This document shows positions 24,617 to 32,695 of a stretch of DNA of 52,253 nt, piece after piece; the first letter of the stretch is position 1; each line of letters begins with the position of its first letter. Below the pieces are notes generated by a model. The model was not told the DNA's origin. It searched no databases and saw nothing but the letters and a program-made list of their open reading frames with translations. The stretch covers positions 1-52,253 of the forward strand of contig JAEZFK010000069.1 in NCBI GenBank assembly GCA_023437715.1, written 5' to 3'. The position numbers were made by a program, and so were the translations under genes. Origin of the DNA: Bacillota bacterium. GTDB lineage: Bacteria > Bacillota > Clostridia > Lachnospirales > Lachnospiraceae.

Positions 24617-26020
24617 ATGATTCAATTACCGGACGCATTCAGGGAAAAGATGAAAGGGCTTTTAGGAGAGGAATACGATTCCTTTATGGAAAGCTATGAA
24701 AAGGAGAGGGTTCAGGGGCTCCGCATAAATCCTATAAAGGTTTCCCCTGAGAAATTTGAAGAGCTGAGCCCCTTTGAATTAAAGAAAATTCCCTGGGCAA
24801 GGGAAGGCTATTATTACCGGCAGGAGGACAGGCCCGGAAAGCATCCCTATCATGAGGCAGGCCTTTATTACATCCAGGAGCCCAGCGCCATGGCGGTTGC
24901 AGAGCTTTTAGACCCTCAGCCCGGGGAAAGGATTCTGGACCTTTGCGCAGCTCCCGGAGGAAAGACCACCCACATTGCGGGACGGATGAAGGGCAGGGGC
25001 TTTCTTTTAAGCAATGAAATCCATCCTGCCAGGGCCAGAATACTTTCCCAGAATGTGGAGCGCATGGGAATCGGAAATGCTGTGGTATCGAATGAGGATT
25101 CCCAAAGCCTGGCCGGCCGTTTCCCGGAATTTTTTGACCGGATCGCAGTGGATGCGCCCTGCTCCGGGGAGGGGATGTTCCGTAAGGATGAGGCCGCCAG
25201 ACTGGAATGGAGCCCCCGGCATGTAGAGGCCTGCGCCGCCCGCCAGGGAGAGATCCTTTTCCATGCCGCCTCCATGCTGAAGCCGGGCGGAAGGCTGGTT
25301 TACTCCACCTGTACCTTTTCCCCGGAAGAAAACGAACAGGTCATAGAGGAATTCCTCCTTTCCCATCCGGAGTTTTCCATTGAAGCCGCTGAAAAGAAAC
25401 CAGGGCTTTACCCGGGAAGACCGGAGTGGGGAAAAACAGGGCTGGGGGACTTGGAGAAAACTTTCCGCATCTGGCCCCACAAAACAGAAGGAGAAGGCCA
25501 TTATCTGGCTGTGCTGAAAAAAGCGGGAAATGGGATAACAGAAAGAAAGCAGACACTTCCTCCCTATGTAAGGGATCAGTCGGTGAAGAAGGAGCTGGAA
25601 ATATTTGTAAGAGAGCTGCTGGCGGAGCCGGAACAGCTTCTTTGCCGGAAAGAATACATTCTTTTTGGGGAACAGCTCTATTTTGTGCCGCCGGAAATGA
25701 TTGATTTTAAAGGCATGAAGATTCTCCGCCCCGGCCTTCACCTGGGAACCGTGAAGAAGAACCGGTTTGAGCCTTCCCATGGGCTGGCCCTTTTTCTTAA
25801 GAAAGAAGAAGTGAAGCAATGGGTGGAGCTTCCGGCAGCAGGCGGAGAAATCGTGAAATATCTTAAGGGAGAAACCCTTTCCCAGGAAATGGTGCCGAAT
25901 TCATGTCTGGACAAAAAGGGCTGGGTTCTGGTGACTGTTGACGGCTTTTCCATTGGCTTTGCAAAGCTGGCCGGAGGAATTCTCAAGAACCATTACCCAA
26001 AGGGGCTGCGGTGGATGTGA
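24617..26020 (+). CDS. RNA m5C methyltransferase, RsmF/NOL1-NOP2-Sun family
   Basis: A 467-residue SAM-dependent RNA cytosine-5 methyltransferase. The N-terminal region is followed by the catalytic domain: SAM motif ILDLCAAPGGKTTHIA, VDAPCSGEGMFRKD (the Pro-Cys motif) and YSTCTFSPEENEQVIEEFL (the nucleophile Cys in TCT). The C-terminal 170 residues match the RsmF-type extension with a PUA-like end (LHLGTVKKNRFEPSHGLALFL). The probable target is 16S rRNA, but tRNA cannot be excluded. ATG 24617 follows an AGAGGA site; the upstream in-frame ATG 24569 lacks one. Confidence 0.9.
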   Translation: MIQLPDAFREKMKGLLGEEYDSFMESYEKERVQGLRINPIKVSPEKFEELSPFELKKIPWAREGYYYRQEDRPGKHPYHEAGLYYIQEPSAMAVAELLDPQPGERILDLCAAPGGKTTHIAGRMKGRGFLLSNEIHPARARILSQNVERMGIGNAVVSNEDSQSLAGRFPEFFDRIAVDAPCSGEGMFRKDEAARLEWSPRHVEACAARQGEILFHAASMLKPGGRLVYSTCTFSPEENEQVIEEFLLSHPEFSIEAAEKKPGLYPGRPEWGKTGLGDLEKTFRIWPHKTEGEGHYLAVLKKAGNGITERKQTLPPYVRDQSVKKELEIFVRELLAEPEQLLCRKEYILFGEQLYFVPPEMIDFKGMKILRPGLHLGTVKKNRFEPSHGLALFLKKEEVKQWVELPAAGGEIVKYLKGETLSQEMVPNSCLDKKGWVLVTVDGFSIGFAKLAGGILKNHYPKGLRWM

Positions 26021-26022
26021 CA

Positions 26023-26946
26023 TTAAAAATCATCATCCCACAGAGCTTCGGCAGATGGGATTCCAATAAACCTCATATCCTCCGGCAAGGGCGCCTCAAA
26101 GGAAAGCGGCTCCTTTTTTATCGGATGAAGAAAATCCAGCCGAAAAGAGTGAAGCGCCTGACGGCTGATATAGCGGTAGTCCGGATGATACAGGAAATCT
26201 CCGGGCAGAGGGTGGCCGATATGCTTTAGATGGACCCGTATCTGGTGGGTTCTGCCGGTTTCCAGGCAGAGCCCCACGAGAGAATGATCCGTTGTCTCAT
26301 CGTAATACAGCCGTTTATAGCGGGTTCTGGCCGGTTCCCCACGGGTTTCATCCACCTGCCGCTCAATGGTAGAGCCCTCCACCCTGGCGATGGGGGCATC
26401 AATCACGCCTTCCGGCGGTATTTTCCCGCAGGCTAGGGCCAGATACCCTCGGTGAATCTCTCTTTTTTTGACCATATCCGAAAGAATGCAGGCGCTCAAG
26501 GGATTTTTGGCAAGAATCAATAGCCCGGTGGTATCCCGGTCCAGCCGGTTGATGGCCCGGTAAATAAACGGCTCCCCCTTTTCCTTAAAATACCAGGCGA
26601 TTCCATTGGCTAGGGTATTGTCGAAATTTCCCTGGCTGGGATGGATGGGAACGCCTGCGTCCTTATTCACCACTAAAATATGTTCATCCTCATATTGGAT
26701 ATGGATCGGCATGGGAGTGGGCACAATATGTTCTGAGCTCTCCTTTTCCGCCAAATTTATGGAGAGAATCTCCCCTGGCTTTAGAATGTGGGTCGTATAT
26801 ACGGTTTTTCCGCCAATGGTAATTCCCTTTTCTTCATTCCTAAGCTGCCGGATCAGGCTCTGGGAATACCCCTGGTCCAAAAGAAACCGGAGGACGGAAA
26901 CCTCCTTTAAAGTATGCGGTATGGTATAATTCATGTTCATTTTCAT
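26023..26946 (-). CDS. RluA-family rRNA/tRNA pseudouridine synthase
   Basis: A 307-residue pseudouridine synthase. An S4-like RNA-binding start (QSLIRQLRNEEKGITIGGKTV) leads to the RluA catalytic domain: EDEHILVVNKDAGVPIHPSQGN, then INRLDRDTTGLLILAK with catalytic Asp136, and LETGRTHQIRVHLKHIGHPLPGD. The usual HRLD motif reads NRLD (Asn133); Asp is kept. Its stop lies two bases from the stop of the convergent methyltransferase gene. No good ribosome site precedes the ATG at 26946, and the nearby ATGs (26940, 26934) are alternatives. Confidence 0.9.
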   Translation of the reverse strand: MKMNMNYTIPHTLKEVSVLRFLLDQGYSQSLIRQLRNEEKGITIGGKTVYTTHILKPGEILSINLAEKESSEHIVPTPMPIHIQYEDEHILVVNKDAGVPIHPSQGNFDNTLANGIAWYFKEKGEPFIYRAINRLDRDTTGLLILAKNPLSACILSDMVKKREIHRGYLALACGKIPPEGVIDAPIARVEGSTIERQVDETRGEPARTRYKRLYYDETTDHSLVGLCLETGRTHQIRVHLKHIGHPLPGDFLYHPDYRYISRQALHSFRLDFLHPIKKEPLSFEAPLPEDMRFIGIPSAEALWDDDF

Positions 26947-26974
26947 AAATGGATTTTATCACGGGGCTCAGTGA

Positions 26975-27002
26975 TTGACAAGGAGATTCTATAGGTTATA
27001 AT
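26975..27002 (+). promoter_or_regulatory. Promoter for the 27038 gene and probably yitT
   Basis: TTGACA (26975-26980) and TATAAT (26997-27002) with a 16-base spacer, in the gap between divergent genes. Confidence 0.75.
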
Positions 27003-27037
27003 AGGCCTAAAGAATAACGAAAGAGGGGCTTGGAAAT

Positions 27038-27307
27038 ATGTTAAATAATGATATTTATGAAGCATTGGAAATTGAATTTGAAAAGAACCATATGGAAGAG
27101 GATGTGGAAGAGGTCCTTTTGGACCTGGCGGAGGCGCTGGCGGACAAGGGAATCCGGGATAAGGAAATCAGTCTGACGGAATCCTATGGAAAGGCCCGTG
27201 TTCAGGCGATTGGCATCTGCACCGAGGAGGACGGAGAAACCAGCGTTTACATCAAACGTATTTTAATTGGAAAAAAGGAATTTGAAATCGAGGATTATTT
27301 CCTGTAA
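27038..27307 (+). CDS. Small acidic protein of unknown function
   Basis: An 89-residue soluble protein: a helical, acidic first half (EIEFEKNHMEEDVEEVLLDLAEAL) and a beta-rich second half (ARVQAIGICTEE, TSVYIKRILIGKKEFEIEDYFL). I do not recognise the family. Coding is supported by a consensus promoter just upstream, an AGAGGGG-type site, and close spacing (32 bases) to the YitT gene. Probably the first gene of a two-gene unit. Confidence 0.7.
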   Translation: MLNNDIYEALEIEFEKNHMEEDVEEVLLDLAEALADKGIRDKEISLTESYGKARVQAIGICTEEDGETSVYIKRILIGKKEFEIEDYFL

Positions 27308-27339
27308 AAAGGAAGAAAGATAATAGAAACGGAGGAACC

Positions 27340-28224
27340 ATGACCATGATGGCTAGAAAGCAGGAATACTCGCCAAGGGAGCTGGGGATCGATTTGTTAT
27401 GCGATCTTGCAGGGGCATTTTTATTCAATATCGGAATCTACAACTTTGCGGTAAACGCGGAGTTCGCACCAGTGGGAGTATCCGGTATTGCGTTGATCCT
27501 GCGGTACCTGTTCGGGCTTCCCATGGGAATTACCAGCATCGTCTTAAATATTCCCATTGTGCTGGTCAGCTACAGGCTTTTAGGGAGGAGCTTCCTGATC
27601 CGCTCCGTAAAAAGCATGGTGATCTTTGCCCTTGTGCTGGACTATGTGGTTCCTTTTTTGCCGGTTTATTCCGGTAATCCCTTATATGCCTCCGCCTGCA
27701 CCGGAATTTTCTCCGGTCTGGGGCTGACCCTTGTCTATCTGAGAAACTGTTCCACCGGAGGAACTGACTTTTTGGTCATGGCCATCCGCAAGCTGTTTCC
27801 CCACCTGACCATCGGACAGATCTCCCTTGTGGTGGATGCCATCGTAATCATTGCGGGCGGTTTTGTATTCCGCAATCTGGATGCGGTCATCCTGGGCATG
27901 CTTTCCTCCATTGTGACCACCATGGTAATCGACAAGATCATATACGGTCTGGGTGCGGGAAAGCTGGTGTTTGTGGTGACCTCCCATGGACCGGAGGTAG
28001 CCATGAAGATCGAGGAGGCCACCGGCAGGGGCTGTACCTTCCTTCAGGGCCAGGGAGCTTATTCCCTGAATGAAAAGAAGGTGATCATGTGCGCCTGCAA
28101 TAACAGCCAGGTGGTTCCAATCCGGCGGGTCATCCATGAGACAGACAGGGAGGCGTTCCTCATTATCACCGACTCCAATGAGGTTTACGGGGAAGGGTTT
28201 AAGGCAATTGGGGGACAGCTTTAA
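27340..28224 (+). CDS. YitT-family membrane protein (DUF161 + DUF2179)
   Basis: A 294-residue integral membrane protein. Five to six helices occupy residues 14-200 (DLAGAFLFNIGIYNF, GITSIVLNIPIVLVSY, SVKSMVIFALVLDYVVPFL, CTGIFSGLGLTLVYL, LVVDAIVIIAGGFVF). The family marks GVSGIALILRYLFGLPMG and NCSTGGTDFLVMAI are present. The last 80 residues form a cytoplasmic DUF2179 domain (KLVFVVTSHGPEVAMKIEEATGRGCTFL). Transport is suspected for this family, but the substrate is unknown. A second member lies at 47434. GGAGG precedes the ATG; in-frame ATGs at 27346 and 27349 are possible. Confidence 0.9.
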   Translation: MTMMARKQEYSPRELGIDLLCDLAGAFLFNIGIYNFAVNAEFAPVGVSGIALILRYLFGLPMGITSIVLNIPIVLVSYRLLGRSFLIRSVKSMVIFALVLDYVVPFLPVYSGNPLYASACTGIFSGLGLTLVYLRNCSTGGTDFLVMAIRKLFPHLTIGQISLVVDAIVIIAGGFVFRNLDAVILGMLSSIVTTMVIDKIIYGLGAGKLVFVVTSHGPEVAMKIEEATGRGCTFLQGQGAYSLNEKKVIMCACNNSQVVPIRRVIHETDREAFLIITDSNEVYGEGFKAIGGQL

Positions 28225-28271
28225 AAGTAGAATTACGCCGCTGTTTTAGCATAAATTCAGGAGGTAAGATT

Positions 28272-28673
28272 ATGAGAGTTGCAGTGACTTACGAGGATGG
28301 ACAGATTTTTCAGCACTTCGGCCATACCGGCCAGTTCAAGCTGTATGACGCAGAAGACGGCCGGATCAGTTCCAGTCAGGTTGTGGACACAGACGGACAG
28401 GGCCATGGCGCTCTTTCCGGTTTTTTATCCGGCCGGAATGTGGATGTACTGATCTGCGGCGGAATCGGCGAAGGCGCCCAGGCTGCCCTTAAGGAGCGGG
28501 GAATTCAGCTGTTCGGCGGCGTATCGGGAGATGCGGATAAGGCAGTGGAGGCCTACTTAAACGGCCGGCTGGAATATGATTCCGATGTGAAATGCTCTCA
28601 TCACGGCCATAGGCATGGGCATGAAGGCGGAGGCCACGGAGAACACGGCTGTGGCTCCGGAGAAAAGAAATGA
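28272..28673 (+). CDS. NifX/NifB-type dinitrogenase iron-molybdenum-cofactor-binding-like protein with His-rich tail
   Basis: A 133-residue protein. Residues 1-100 match the NifX/Nif-FeMo-Co-binding fold (MRVAVTYEDGQIFQHFGHTGQFKLYD, VLICGGIGEGAQAALKERGIQLFGG). The last 30 residues are a metal-binding-type tail with many His plus two Cys (HHGHRHGHEGGGHGEHGC). In non-nitrogen-fixing anaerobes such proteins are linked to iron-sulfur or metal handling; the role is not known. A GGAGG site precedes the ATG. No nif gene is near. Confidence 0.85.
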   Translation: MRVAVTYEDGQIFQHFGHTGQFKLYDAEDGRISSSQVVDTDGQGHGALSGFLSGRNVDVLICGGIGEGAQAALKERGIQLFGGVSGDADKAVEAYLNGRLEYDSDVKCSHHGHRHGHEGGGHGEHGCGSGEKK

Positions 28674-28741
28674 ACCATTAAATAATATAAATAAAAAGGT
28701 ATAAAAACATATGAAATAGTCTGCAAAATACTCAGTTAAAA

Positions 28742-28770
28742 TTGACTCATACTTGTAATAGGGGTATAAT
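28742..28770 (+). promoter_or_regulatory. Promoter upstream of rubrerythrin
   Basis: TTGACT (28742-28747) and TATAAT (28765-28770), 17-base spacer. Transcription would begin about 100 bases before the small MKYVCTVCGY reading frame and about 350 before rubrerythrin. Confidence 0.7.
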
Positions 28771-28871
28771 ATACATGCGATTGGAAAGTATTTCCACAAA
28801 GCCGTGATTTTGTTACAAATGGTGCACAACCTTTCACTGCTGTTTTCTAAATACGAGAAGGCAGTAAACAA

Positions 28872-29130
28872 ATGAAATATGTATGTACCGTATGCGGCTA
28901 CGGAGAATCCGGTTGAAAGACAACTGGCAGAGGCGGCTGCCAGATCCAACCGCACTATGGCGGAAGATCCTTTGCGGGAGGCGGGATATATGCTCCCGCA
29001 AAGCCCGGAGGCCGGAGAGTTTTTACATAATATTTTAGAGGATGAAACAGATGAAGCCTTTCCAAGGGATGCGGCGGAACGGCTTATAGAGTTGCTTCAT
29101 CATAAGAAAAAGGAAAAGGAGAATGAAGAG
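28872..29130 (+). other. Rubrerythrin leader with a truncated rubredoxin-like peptide and a frame-shifted open stretch
   Basis: An ATG at 28872 opens a 14-residue frame (MKYVCTVCGYGESG) that copies the rubredoxin metal site of the downstream rubrerythrin (CTVCGY) and ends at TGA 28914-28916. One base later in frame, an open stretch runs without stop from about 28879 into rubrerythrin, encoding roughly 80 mostly helical, charged residues (RQLAEAAARSNRTM, AAERLIELLHHKKKEKEN). It could be a +1 frameshift gene, a decayed upstream gene, a leader peptide or a sequence error. The first frame has an AGAAGG site ten bases upstream. Confidence 0.4.
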
Positions 29131-29793
29131 ATGGAAAAATGGCGTTGTACAGTATGCGGCTATGTTCATGAGGGACCTATAACAGAGGATTTTAAATGTC
29201 CGATCTGTCACCAGCCTGCGTCAAAGTTTGTGAAGATCGAAGAGACAGATAAGAAGAATGGCTATGCCGGCACCAAGACGGAAAAGAATCTGCAGGAAGC
29301 CTTTGCAGGAGAAAGCCAGGCGAGAAATAAATATACATATTTCGCAGCCATTGCAAGCCGGGAAGGCTATGACCAGCTGTCGGAATTATTCTTAAAGACT
29401 GCAAGAAATGAGCAGGAGCATGCGAGATTATGGTTCCAGGAATTAGGCCATCTGGGCCACAACACGGCTGCCAACCTTCTGGCTGCGGCAGAAGGGGAAA
29501 ATTACGAATGGACCGACATGTACGACCGGTTCGCAAAGGATGCGGAAGAGGAAGGCTTTCACGAACTGGCGGAAAGATTCAGAAGAGTTGCGGCCATTGA
29601 GAAAACCCATGAGGAAAGATACCGGACCTTGCTGAAAAACGTGGAGATGCAGCAGGTATTTGAAAAGGGTGAGGAGTGCATGTGGGAGTGCAGGGTCTGC
29701 GGCCACCTTGTAATGGGAAAAAAGGCGCCGGAGGTATGTCCTGTATGCGGTATGAGCCAGAGCTTCTTTGAAGTGAGAAAAGAGAATTATTAA
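29131..29793 (+). CDS. Rubrerythrin with rubredoxin-like sites at both ends
   Basis: A 220-residue peroxide-scavenging non-haem iron protein of anaerobes. The N terminus holds a rubredoxin-type Cys4 site (Cys6, Cys9, Cys23, Cys26), the middle a ferritin-like diiron domain (FAGESQARNKYTYFA, ARNEQEHARLWFQEL, AAIEKTHEERY), and the C terminus a second Cys4 site (Cys187, Cys190, Cys203, Cys206). The start at 29131 has AAGGAG nine bases upstream and gives the normal MEKWRCTVCGY beginning. A longer in-frame extension upstream is described separately. It ends at a strong terminator. Confidence 0.92.
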   Translation: MEKWRCTVCGYVHEGPITEDFKCPICHQPASKFVKIEETDKKNGYAGTKTEKNLQEAFAGESQARNKYTYFAAIASREGYDQLSELFLKTARNEQEHARLWFQELGHLGHNTAANLLAAAEGENYEWTDMYDRFAKDAEEEGFHELAERFRRVAAIEKTHEERYRTLLKNVEMQQVFEKGEECMWECRVCGHLVMGKKAPEVCPVCGMSQSFFEVRKENY

Positions 29794-29822
29794 AGAGAAC
29801 GGTTAAAGTAAGCGGTTAATTT

Positions 29823-29861
29823 AAAAGAGGGGTGCTGCACTTTTTGCAGAACCCCTCTTTT
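29823..29861 (+). terminator. Rho-independent terminator after rubrerythrin
   Basis: A 17-bp stem with one mismatch (29823-29839 with 29845-29861) and a T-rich loop. The A and T tracts make it usable in both directions. Confidence 0.88.
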
Positions 29862-30191
29862 GGCAGTTGTGAATACTTTTTCAGCTATAAAACCGTCTGA
29901 AACAGCACACAAACATATGTGATAAATGTATAAAATAAAAAAGAAATTAGGTAATAATATATAATAAGTGACGGATCGACAAAACTAGACATTGACAAAT
30001 GTGACAGTTTTGGAATAGAATCAGAGTAAGAATTAATTCGTTTTCACAGTAGATCGATTTACAAACAAAATAGCCGGTTGCATATGGAATTGTCAGTTCA
30101 GGCATGTTGGACTCCATTTTTTTATACCTGTTTATAAAACGGTTTACTAGAACAGTTTACTAAATTATATGGTAAAGAGAGGCAATAAAAA
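29862..30191 (+). promoter_or_regulatory. Regulatory gap before the LacI gene: promoter, inverted repeat and direct repeats
   Basis: The 330-base AT-rich gap holds a likely promoter, TTGACA (29992-29997), 18 bases, TAGAAT (30016-30021). An imperfect inverted repeat with outer arms AAAACT (29981-29986) and AGTTTT (30006-30011) straddles the -35. In the 5' leader are two 11-base direct repeats, ACGGTTTACTA (30139-30149) and ACAGTTTACTA (30152-30162), spaced 13 bases, the first inside a near-palindrome AAACGGTTT of LacI-operator type. These are candidate operators for the regulator encoded next. No other gene is visible. Confidence 0.55.
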
Positions 30192-31235
30192 ATGAAGGCA
30201 AATACCAATATAACGATTTCAGATGTGGCAAAGCACGCAGGAGTTTCAAAATCTACGGTATCAAATTATATCAATGGCAAATATGAAAGAATGGCTGCAG
30301 AGACAAAGCAGGAGATTGAAAGGACGATTAAGGAATTAGGGTATACGCCGAACCTCAGTGCAAGACGGCTGCCCAATAAGGAAAAAAGCAAGACGATCTG
30401 TCTGATTATCCCGAGAAATCTTACTCATTTGTTTGATTCCATGTATTATCCTACGGTTTTTCATTCAATTGAAAAGCTTGCGGAACGCATGAAATATAAT
30501 ATCCTGATTTATTCCAGAAACAGATCGGATCGGACCAATGAGATGTTATTCTTAAAGGGTATGGCCTCTTCCATGGTAGATGGCTTTATTATCTTTGATT
30601 TACAGGAGAATGATCTGTTTTTCAAGGAATTTGAAGAGGCTAAAATCCCCTACGTATGCGTTGGAAAAATTGACGGGTACGACGATTACCGCTATGTTGC
30701 GTCAGACCATAAAAAGGCGGTAGAGGATGCGATGGAACACCTGATTCAGCTGGGACATAAAAAAATCGGAATATTCCGTCAGTCTGACATCGGTGTTGTT
30801 GAGGCGGTAAGAGGAAGGGCCATCAGCAGTATCAGCGAAAAGTATAAGCTGGGGAGCGATGATGTTCAAAGCATCAGAATTCCCGTAAAATCCACGGATC
30901 AGGAGATATACGACATCTGGAAAGAGGTTTTAGCAAAGCCTGACCGGCCTACCGCTTACATTATTTCATCTGCAGTGCGCCAGCCCTTTTTAATGGTTGT
31001 TCAGGATTTAGGGCTTTCAGTCCCGGAGGATCTTTCCTATGTGAACATTGAATACTACAGAAGAAACAGCTCAAGCATTGAAAACCAGACCAGGATTGAG
31101 TCGAGAGCCGGAGAAATTGCAGAAATCGCATTTAAAAAACTACTGAGAAATATTTATAATCCTACATTAGAATTTCGTTCCCAGATGATATCTCTTGATT
31201 TCTTCATTGGAACGACGACAGCTGCTCTAAAATAA
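30192..31235 (+). CDS. LacI-family transcriptional regulator
   Basis: A 347-residue LacI/GalR regulator. The N-terminal helix-turn-helix and hinge are clear (ITISDVAKHAGVSKSTVSNYINGKY, GYTPNLSARRL). The periplasmic-binding-like effector domain follows (KTICLIIPRNLTHLFDSMYYP, HLIQLGHKKIGIF, DLGLSVPEDLSYVNIEYY). It is encoded just before and in the same direction as an ABC sugar-type transporter, a dehydratase and an aldolase-like enzyme, which it most likely represses until a sugar or sugar-acid ligand binds. The operators may be the repeats in its own leader. Confidence 0.92.
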   Translation: MKANTNITISDVAKHAGVSKSTVSNYINGKYERMAAETKQEIERTIKELGYTPNLSARRLPNKEKSKTICLIIPRNLTHLFDSMYYPTVFHSIEKLAERMKYNILIYSRNRSDRTNEMLFLKGMASSMVDGFIIFDLQENDLFFKEFEEAKIPYVCVGKIDGYDDYRYVASDHKKAVEDAMEHLIQLGHKKIGIFRQSDIGVVEAVRGRAISSISEKYKLGSDDVQSIRIPVKSTDQEIYDIWKEVLAKPDRPTAYIISSAVRQPFLMVVQDLGLSVPEDLSYVNIEYYRRNSSSIENQTRIESRAGEIAEIAFKKLLRNIYNPTLEFRSQMISLDFFIGTTTAALK

Positions 31236-31258
31236 TTCTTTCATTGAGGAGGAAGAAA

Positions 31259-32620
31259 ATGAAAAAAAACTTATTGTCTGTATTGATGTCAGCAGCATTA
31301 GTCGCAGCATGTTTGGCAGGATGTAATTCCGGTAAGGAAGCCCCAGGCACGGGTTCGGACCCGGCAGCGGAAAAGGTAACAGAAAAGGCAGAAACAAGCG
31401 GTAAAACTGCAGAGGCCGCCCCTTCAGGCGAAACAAAAAAACTGGTATTCTGGGATAAGGCGGAATACGTAGGGGAGTATGCGGCCCTGATGAAAGACAT
31501 GGTTGATAAATTCTCAAAGGAGAAAAATGTGCAGGTTGACTATGTAAACGTAGCTTCCAGCGACATGAAGCAGAAATTAATGGCAGCCATTGAAGCGGGC
31601 AATGCACCGGATCTCATTGTGGGAGACAACACCCTGGTGGGACAATTCGGATCCCTAAACCAGCTGGCGGAGGTGGGTGACATTATGTCGGAATTTAAAT
31701 TTACGGATGCGGCAATGAAGGTGGGCTTAATGAACGGCAAGCAGTATATGGTTCCTCTGGCTTTTCTCGCTCCCGGCATGTATGTGAGAAAGGATGTCTG
31801 GGATAAGGCGGGCCTGGGCATGCCAAAGACCTGGGAGGAGCTTAAGGAGCAGGCGGCAAAGGTCAATGATCCGAAGAACGGCTTTTACGCCCTGGGCTTT
31901 GCCATGGGCGCCTCGGGAGGCGGGGACGCGGAAGGCTTTGTCCGCACCATTATTCTCGACTGGGGCGGCAAGACGGTGGATGAAAACGGAACTGTGGTTG
32001 TCAATTCTCCGGAAACCGTGAAAGCTTTTGAATTTATTAAATCCCTGTATCAGGATGGACTAATTTCCCCAGATGCGGTGACGGGAGATGACAGCTGGAA
32101 TAACCAGGCCTATTTATCAGGAACTGCCGGGGTGGTCTGCAATTCAGGCTCTGTCATCGCTTCCATGAAAAAGGATAATCCTGAGCTCCTTGACAATACC
32201 CAGGTGATCCCCTATCCGGCAGGGCCTGGCGGAGATACCTATGTTTTAGGCGGAAGCAATACCTTTGGCATTATTTCTTCCGGTGCCAACACGGAGGCGG
32301 CAAAGGACTTTATCCGTTACTATTTCTCCGATCTTGACAACTATGAAGCAATGATTGAGATTATGGGCGCCATGTGGCAGCCGGTCATCGAAGGCTTTGA
32401 CCAGAATGAATTCTGGCAGGTCCCCACCAATAAGCCCTGGCTGGAATCCTCAAAGCTGACCGTAAACACCTATTACCCGGCTCCCTCTGATGACAAGGCC
32501 ATGACCAGCTTCAGCAACCAGCTGTGTGTAAAGGCTGTTCAGAACATGCTTGTCAACGGCGCCAGCCCGGAAGAGGCAGTGGCAGGCTTAGAGAAATCGT
32601 TGAAAGAAGTATATAAGTAA
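31259..32620 (+). CDS. ABC transporter sugar-type substrate-binding lipoprotein
   Basis: A 453-residue extracellular solute-binding protein of family 1. The signal peptide ends in the lipobox LAGC (Cys22), followed by a Gly/Glu/Lys-rich linker. The mature domain has the typical KKLVFWDKAEYVGEYAALMKDMVDKF start and GNAPDLIVGDNTLVGQF. The start at 31259 follows GAGGAGG; a TTG at 31244 would overlap that site. It should capture the carbohydrate or sugar acid outside the membrane and pass it to the two permeases encoded next. The ligand cannot be read from sequence. Confidence 0.93.
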   Translation: MKKNLLSVLMSAALVAACLAGCNSGKEAPGTGSDPAAEKVTEKAETSGKTAEAAPSGETKKLVFWDKAEYVGEYAALMKDMVDKFSKEKNVQVDYVNVASSDMKQKLMAAIEAGNAPDLIVGDNTLVGQFGSLNQLAEVGDIMSEFKFTDAAMKVGLMNGKQYMVPLAFLAPGMYVRKDVWDKAGLGMPKTWEELKEQAAKVNDPKNGFYALGFAMGASGGGDAEGFVRTIILDWGGKTVDENGTVVVNSPETVKAFEFIKSLYQDGLISPDAVTGDDSWNNQAYLSGTAGVVCNSGSVIASMKKDNPELLDNTQVIPYPAGPGGDTYVLGGSNTFGIISSGANTEAAKDFIRYYFSDLDNYEAMIEIMGAMWQPVIEGFDQNEFWQVPTNKPWLESSKLTVNTYYPAPSDDKAMTSFSNQLCVKAVQNMLVNGASPEEAVAGLEKSLKEVYK

Positions 32621-32695
32621 AACAGAGCTTAAGAATGATGTGGATCAGACGGGGCGGCCTTTCCGCCGCTCCGCCTGTTGGAAGGAGTCTTTATT

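Noticed and set aside
25007..25819. Minus-strand open frame of 270 codons opposite the RsmF-like gene
   Set aside because: The plus-strand methyltransferase motifs are intact; the reverse product is low-complexity and without a start signal.
28914..28916. TGA after MKYVCTVCGYGESG as a selenocysteine codon
   Set aside because: Reading through gives about 30 residues of unrelated sequence and then a stop, with no rubredoxin second half, so selenocysteine is not supported.
30131..30146. Catabolite-responsive (cre) site in the LacI leader
   Set aside because: The TATAAAACGGTTTACT stretch misses several fixed cre positions; a LacI-type operator fits better.
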